Assembly (NCBI GenBank): GCA_015065045.1
Contig: SVRB01000008.1
Span: forward strand, 1 to 26,485
DNA length: 26,485 nucleotides
Source of the DNA: Oscillospiraceae bacterium
GTDB lineage: Bacteria; Bacillota; Clostridia; Oscillospirales; CAG-272
Reading direction: 5' to 3'
Below the pieces are notes generated by a model. That model had not been told where the DNA came from and searched no databases. It worked only from the letters and a program-made list of their open reading frames with translations. Below are positions 23,170-26,485 of the stretch, in pieces. The position numbers and the translations under genes are program-made. The stretch's first letter is position 1. Each line of letters opens with the position of its first letter.

Positions 23170-24681
23170 TTACTTTGATTTTACAAAATTTTTATAATAA
23201 TAATCAGATGATTTACCCAGTTCTTCATTTAATATCTCTATTGTATACTCTTCAGCAAGAGTAGGTAGAGAAGAGAAGAGGTTAGTTCCAAGACCAAGTC
23301 TGTCACCCTCGATGGTGCATCCCATTGCAGCAAGAACAGAAGGGAACATATCCATAGGTGTAAACACTCTATCCTTGGTGTTTGTTGTTTCCACAACAGA
23401 GTTTATAAAACAGTTATATATATGTCTGTTATAATTCGAAGAAACATTTCTTTCAAAATACGCAGCATCCATACTTGCGTGGTCACCGCACACAACAATA
23501 GTTGTATTTTCGTAAAAATCTTGTTCTTCGAGCCATGAAATAAAGTTAGCCAACTGTTTGCTTGCGCAAGAGTAAACGTTTTCGTACTGTTCTCCGTAAC
23601 GATCGCCGCATATGTTACATTTATAACCATTTACGTGGTGCGTATCAACAGTCAACATTGTAAATGCGAAGGGTTGATCCATTTGTGATATTTCTGTAAG
23701 CTTGGTCTTTGCGTACTTATAGAGGTTTTCGTCCTCCATACCCCACCAAACCTTATAATCCTCAGGAATTATTCCGTCTTCGCGCGCATTGAATAAGTCG
23801 TACACATTATCAACGCCGTGCTGATAATAATATTGCTCTCTTCCTGCATATGTACCATCAGAACCGAACATAACTGCCTGATAATAGCCCTCTTTTTTCA
23901 AAATATCCTGCATATTCGTTATACCGGGCAAGAATGAACCGCTTTTTCCGTACGAGTTACGCTTTACGGGAATGCTCAACGGAACACCTGATGTTTGAGA
24001 AACAAGCGACGCTACTGTCCATATTGTATTTGTAACAATAGGCCAGCCACCTACGTCTTGGTTGTGGGAGAAGTTTATATTATTTTTTGCAAGCTTATAT
24101 AATTCGGGAATAACGTTATAATCTAATGCACCGCCTTGATCTGATGCAAAAAATGACGTTTCCATTGATTCGAGGTAAATACATATTACATTTCTTTTTT
24201 CCTCAGGGAAGGTAATCTGAACTGAGTTAGGGTCTATATACTCTTTTTCGTATATATTTGTTTTTTCAAACGAAGAAATCAAATACTGCGGCAGAGACAC
24301 TATCAATGATGCTGTAATTATAAACGAAATAATAAGTAATATTGATATCAGCGACGCTACTTTATGAGAAAAAGGAAAAATCGTATATGCCTTGTTCTTC
24401 TTAATGCTTTTTACAAGAAGGCTTTTTTTAGGTTTCGCCCAAAGAAAGACGATCATCAATACCGTAAGTATTATTGATGGTATAAGAGCTTTAAGCGAAT
24501 ACGTAGTGAGAATATTCTTTTCAACCGCGCCGCCGTTTTCTGCTGTAAGAGTGAATATGATTGCAGCAAAGCCCACGTTACCATACATATTTATGTACCA
24601 TAATGCAGACATAAATGCCAATATTGCGATAAATAACAATATTGAAATAATTACTACACCTGTAATCTTGCGTTTTTTCAT
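23170..24681 (-). CDS. LTA synthase/MdoB-family phosphoglycerol transferase
   Basis: This 503-residue protein has four or five N-terminal hydrophobic segments (within 1-135) and an extracellular sulfatase-fold domain (about 160-490). Likely metal ligands are E171, D400 and H401 (CGDHAS), and the nucleophile is probably T222 in IWTVASLVSQ. The surrounding GVPL pattern is closer to E. coli MdoB/OpgB, which moves phosphoglycerol onto periplasmic glucans, than to staphylococcal LtaS. In a Gram-positive host the likely role is to add glycerol phosphate from phosphatidylglycerol to a glycolipid or wall polymer. AAGGAGT precedes ATG 24681. It is second in an operon: a small membrane protein ends 7 bases before and guaA follows. 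Confidence 0.9.
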   Translation of the reverse strand: MKKRKITGVVIISILLFIAILAFMSALWYINMYGNVGFAAIIFTLTAENGGAVEKNILTTYSLKALIPSIILTVLMIVFLWAKPKKSLLVKSIKKNKAYTIFPFSHKVASLISILLIISFIITASLIVSLPQYLISSFEKTNIYEKEYIDPNSVQITFPEEKRNVICIYLESMETSFFASDQGGALDYNVIPELYKLAKNNINFSHNQDVGGWPIVTNTIWTVASLVSQTSGVPLSIPVKRNSYGKSGSFLPGITNMQDILKKEGYYQAVMFGSDGTYAGREQYYYQHGVDNVYDLFNAREDGIIPEDYKVWWGMEDENLYKYAKTKLTEISQMDQPFAFTMLTVDTHHVNGYKCNICGDRYGEQYENVYSCASKQLANFISWLEEQDFYENTTIVVCGDHASMDAAYFERNVSSNYNRHIYNCFINSVVETTNTKDRVFTPMDMFPSVLAAMGCTIEGDRLGLGTNLFSSLPTLAEEYTIEILNEELGKSSDYYYKNFVKSK

Positions 24682-24688
24682 CTTAAAA

Positions 24689-25054
24689 TTACTCCTTGCC
24701 GGACTTTTCGTCGTCAGATGTAGTCACATTGTTTTCTTTAGGTTGATCCTTAAGACCTACTCTAAATCTATTAAAATACAACGTTTCGATAAAAACACCA
24801 ACGAATGCTACAACAGTACTCATTGCCAAATAAGCAACAGTATGAGTTGTTCTGACTCCGGTATTTTGAGAAAGGCGCATAACCGTTTCGCCCGAGAAAC
24901 TATAGAAGAAGAATATCGAGATTATGTTTATGGCCAACGTGTTTGTTACGAAAATAAACAAAAAGTTATGCAGGCAAAATCTTTTTGACAATAATCTTTC
25001 AAGAAGAAAGACAGAAAAAAGTGCGGGGAACAAGAGACAAATTATATTAATCAT
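24689..25054 (-). CDS. Small three-helix membrane protein of unknown function
   Basis: The 121-residue protein has hydrophobic segments at about 2-22, 29-52 and 70-93 and a polar, acidic C-terminal tail (99-121) with TTSDDEKSGKE. Upstream frame extends to 25138, but ATG 25054 is chosen because AGGAGG lies 5 bases before it. It sits 7 bases before the phosphoglycerol transferase, first gene after the promoter, which suggests a partner of that enzyme; I recognise no family. It is not long enough for a transporter on its own. Confidence 0.8.
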   Translation of the reverse strand: MINIICLLFPALFSVFLLERLLSKRFCLHNFLFIFVTNTLAINIISIFFFYSFSGETVMRLSQNTGVRTTHTVAYLAMSTVVAFVGVFIETLYFNRFRVGLKDQPKENNVTTSDDEKSGKE

Positions 25055-25088
25055 AAATCCTCCTATGTAATTTAAATCAATACATCGT

Positions 25089-25117
25089 ATTATACAACAT
25101 TTTTCGTCTAATTGCAA
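25089..25117 (-). promoter_or_regulatory. Predicted sigma-A promoter of the phosphoglycerol transferase-guaA operon
   Basis: On the minus strand, TTGCAA (25112-25117), a 17-base spacer and TATAAT (25089-25094), about 35 bases before the ATG at 25054. Confidence 0.8.
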
Positions 25118-25186
25118 TATTTTTTTGAAATAAAACATTATCCGGAAATATTTTTTCTAAATATATATTTTTTGTTTTTACTAATG

Positions 25187-25215
25187 TTGCAAAAAATGAT
25201 CGGATGTAGTAAAAT
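25187..25215 (+). promoter_or_regulatory. Predicted sigma-A promoter of the canonical cysK
   Basis: TTGCAA (25187-25192), a 17-base spacer and TAAAAT (25210-25215). The leader is about 33 bases, with AGGTGG (25243-25248) before ATG 25255. The -35 hexamer is the same as in the divergent promoter 70 bases away. Confidence 0.7.
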
Positions 25216-25254
25216 GAATTAAAACATTCATAAAAAACAAAAAGGTGGGTTTAT

Positions 25255-26184
25255 ATGTCGAATATTAAAAAAAGTTTTACTGAGCTTATAGGTAATACTC
25301 CAATGGTGGAATTGAGTAGGTTTAGTAACAAAAACGGGACATATACAAACATAATAGCAAAACTCGAAAGTCTTAATCCCGGAGGAAGCGCAAAGGATAG
25401 AGTTGCTTTATCCATGATTATTGACGCTGAAAACAAAGGTATTTTAACCGAAGGATCTGTTATTATCGAGCCCACAAGCGGTAATACAGGCATTGGTCTC
25501 GCGGCAGTAGCTGCTTCAAGAGGCTATAAGGTCATTCTTACGATGCCTGAGACAATGTCTGTAGAAAGACGAAAGCTTTTAAAAATGTATGGTGCGGAGA
25601 TTATTTTAACGAAGGCCTCCGAAGGCATGGCAGGTGCAATACAGAAAGCTGAAGAAATTGCTAAAAACACCCCTAACAGCTTTTTCCCGGGTCAGTTTGA
25701 TAATCAAGCTAACCCTGACGCCCATAGGAACACAACAGGACCTGAAATATGGAACGATACAGACGGACAAATAGATATATTTGTTGCGACCGTAGGTACA
25801 GGTGGAACACTCACAGGTATTGGAGAATACTTAAAAGAAAAAAATCCATCAATAAAGATCATTGCTGTTGAACCCAAATCTTCAAACGTGCTTTCCGGCG
25901 GAAAAGCGGGCCCTCATAAAATCCAAGGTATAGGAGCCGGTTTTATACCCAACGTTTTAAACATAGAGATATATGACGAAGTAATATCAGTTAGCGATGA
26001 AGATGCGCTTTCTATGGGCAGAATGATTGCAAGGACCGAAGGTGTTGTAGTTGGAATCTCCTCCGGAGCAGCACTATATGCAGCTACACTCCTTGCTAAG
26101 CGTAAAGAAAACAAAGACAAAAAAATTGTTACACTTTTACCTGACACAGGAGATAGATATATATCTACAGAGCTTTTTGAATAA
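25255..26184 (+). CDS. cysK: Cysteine synthase (O-acetylserine sulfhydrylase)
   Basis: The 309-residue PLP enzyme has every canonical CysK motif: ELIGNTPMVEL, PLP lysine K47 in NPGGSAKDR, TSGNTG (74-79), FDNQANPDAHRNTTGPEI, GTGGTLTGIG, GIGAGFIPNV, ISSGAA and LPDTGDRYIST. It makes cysteine from O-acetylserine and sulfide in the cytoplasm. ATG 25255 with AGGTGG about 6 bases upstream. The gene has its own promoter. No serine acetyltransferase (cysE) is adjacent. I see no terminator after the stop, so deoB, which starts about 93 bases downstream, may be partly co-transcribed. The left-edge paralogue differs from it at the motifs noted there. Confidence 0.96.
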   Translation: MSNIKKSFTELIGNTPMVELSRFSNKNGTYTNIIAKLESLNPGGSAKDRVALSMIIDAENKGILTEGSVIIEPTSGNTGIGLAAVAASRGYKVILTMPETMSVERRKLLKMYGAEIILTKASEGMAGAIQKAEEIAKNTPNSFFPGQFDNQANPDAHRNTTGPEIWNDTDGQIDIFVATVGTGGTLTGIGEYLKEKNPSIKIIAVEPKSSNVLSGGKAGPHKIQGIGAGFIPNVLNIEIYDEVISVSDEDALSMGRMIARTEGVVVGISSGAALYAATLLAKRKENKDKKIVTLLPDTGDRYISTELFE

Positions 26185-26277
26185 AACATCTATGTAGTTC
26201 TCTTGTTATTGAATATTTCTTTATTAAGTTGTTTATATTTGTAAATAGCGGAAATCTTAGTTAAAAAAGGATGTGGT

Positions 26278-26485
26278 ATTATAAAAAGAATATTTCTGAT
26301 CGTTCTTGATAGCCTTGGCATCGGTGAATTACCTGATGCTGAAAAATACAGCGATGTAGGGAGTAATACCTTAAAATCGCTCTATAACTCCAATGAACTA
26401 AGCATTCCTTGTTTGCAAAAAATGGGCTTATTTAACATTGATGGTAACGGCTATGCCAAACACACAAGCAAACCTACAGCATCAT
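26278..26485 (+). CDS. deoB: Phosphopentomutase, N-terminal part (cut by window end), non-canonical start
   Basis: The frame encodes RIFLIVLDSLGIGELPDA, then GSNTLKSL, which fits the start of phosphopentomutase; the aspartate in VLDS is a Mn ligand in this alkaline-phosphatase superfamily enzyme. It interconverts (deoxy)ribose-1-phosphate and -5-phosphate in nucleoside salvage. The upstream in-frame stop is TAA 26242-26244, and between it and the conserved sequence there is no ATG, GTG or TTG. The best starts are ATT 26278 (6 bases after AAAAGGA, 26265-26271) or ATA 26281. The ATG at 26271 is out of frame and reaches a stop after 12 codons. The gene runs off the window at 26485, 69 codons in. 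Confidence 0.85.
   Translation, partial: MIKRIFLIVLDSLGIGELPDAEKYSDVGSNTLKSLYNSNELSIPCLQKMGLFNIDGNGYAKHTSKPTAS

Noticed and set aside
24392..24988. Long plus-strand open frame (198 codons) opposite the phosphoglycerol transferase and the small membrane protein
   Set aside because: It lies antisense to two genes with recognisable domains or good ribosome binding sites, has no ribosome binding site of its own, and its protein has no recognisable pattern.
26271..26309. ATG at 26271 as start of deoB
   Set aside because: It is out of frame with the conserved phosphopentomutase sequence and reaches a stop after 12 codons.

Overview
The window looks like chromosomal core sequence from a low-GC, Gram-positive, probably spore-forming anaerobe of the class Clostridia (Oscillospiraceae/Ruminococcaceae-like). 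This is inferred from the AT-rich base composition, strong AGGAGG-type ribosome binding sites, sigma-A promoters with 17-bp spacers, a CwlD-type amidase and the gene families present. I see no phage, transposon, CRISPR array, tRNA or rRNA. Most genes lie on the minus strand. Plus-strand genes are the two cysteine-synthase genes near the ends, a Xer-type recombinase at 13.6 kb, a 14-codon gene tail at the left edge and the start of deoB at the right edge.

Left block (1-10.6 kb): a divergent CysK paralogue on the plus strand converges on a long minus-strand run: secA, two related membrane proteins of unknown function, a MATE transporter, nadC, nadB and ispE. Spacing within the run is 2-35 bp. 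A textbook promoter precedes secA and a bidirectional terminator follows ispE. Middle block (10.6-16.7 kb): an unknown membrane protein, a CwlD-type amidase and radA form a second minus-strand operon. It is followed by a divergent Xer recombinase, a CofE-domain protein with its own A-tract-rich promoter, and a ThrH-type phosphatase.

Right block (16.7-26.5 kb): a phosphate uptake unit (pit, then a DUF47 protein) ends in a 44-residue acidic-tailed protein. Next come GT39-like glycosyltransferase, radical SAM and pnuC, with a structured leader/terminator before pnuC. Then come a small membrane protein, an MdoB/LtaS-type phosphoglycerol transferase and a GMP synthase that lacks its glutaminase domain. 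A second, canonical cysK follows on the plus strand, then deoB, which has no conventional start codon.

The genes point to NAD supply (nadB and nadC de novo, pnuC uptake), cysteine/serine metabolism (two CysK, ThrH), protein export, envelope building and phosphate uptake. The observations I rate highest are: (1) two places where a terminator-shaped hairpin contains the Shine-Dalgarno sequence of the next gene in its 3' arm and its U-tract serves as the spacer to the AUG; (2) the missing start codon of deoB; (3) an internally duplicated membrane protein family next to secA; (4) the pnuC leader; (5) the 44-residue protein. All functional statements are from motifs read by eye; no database search was run.
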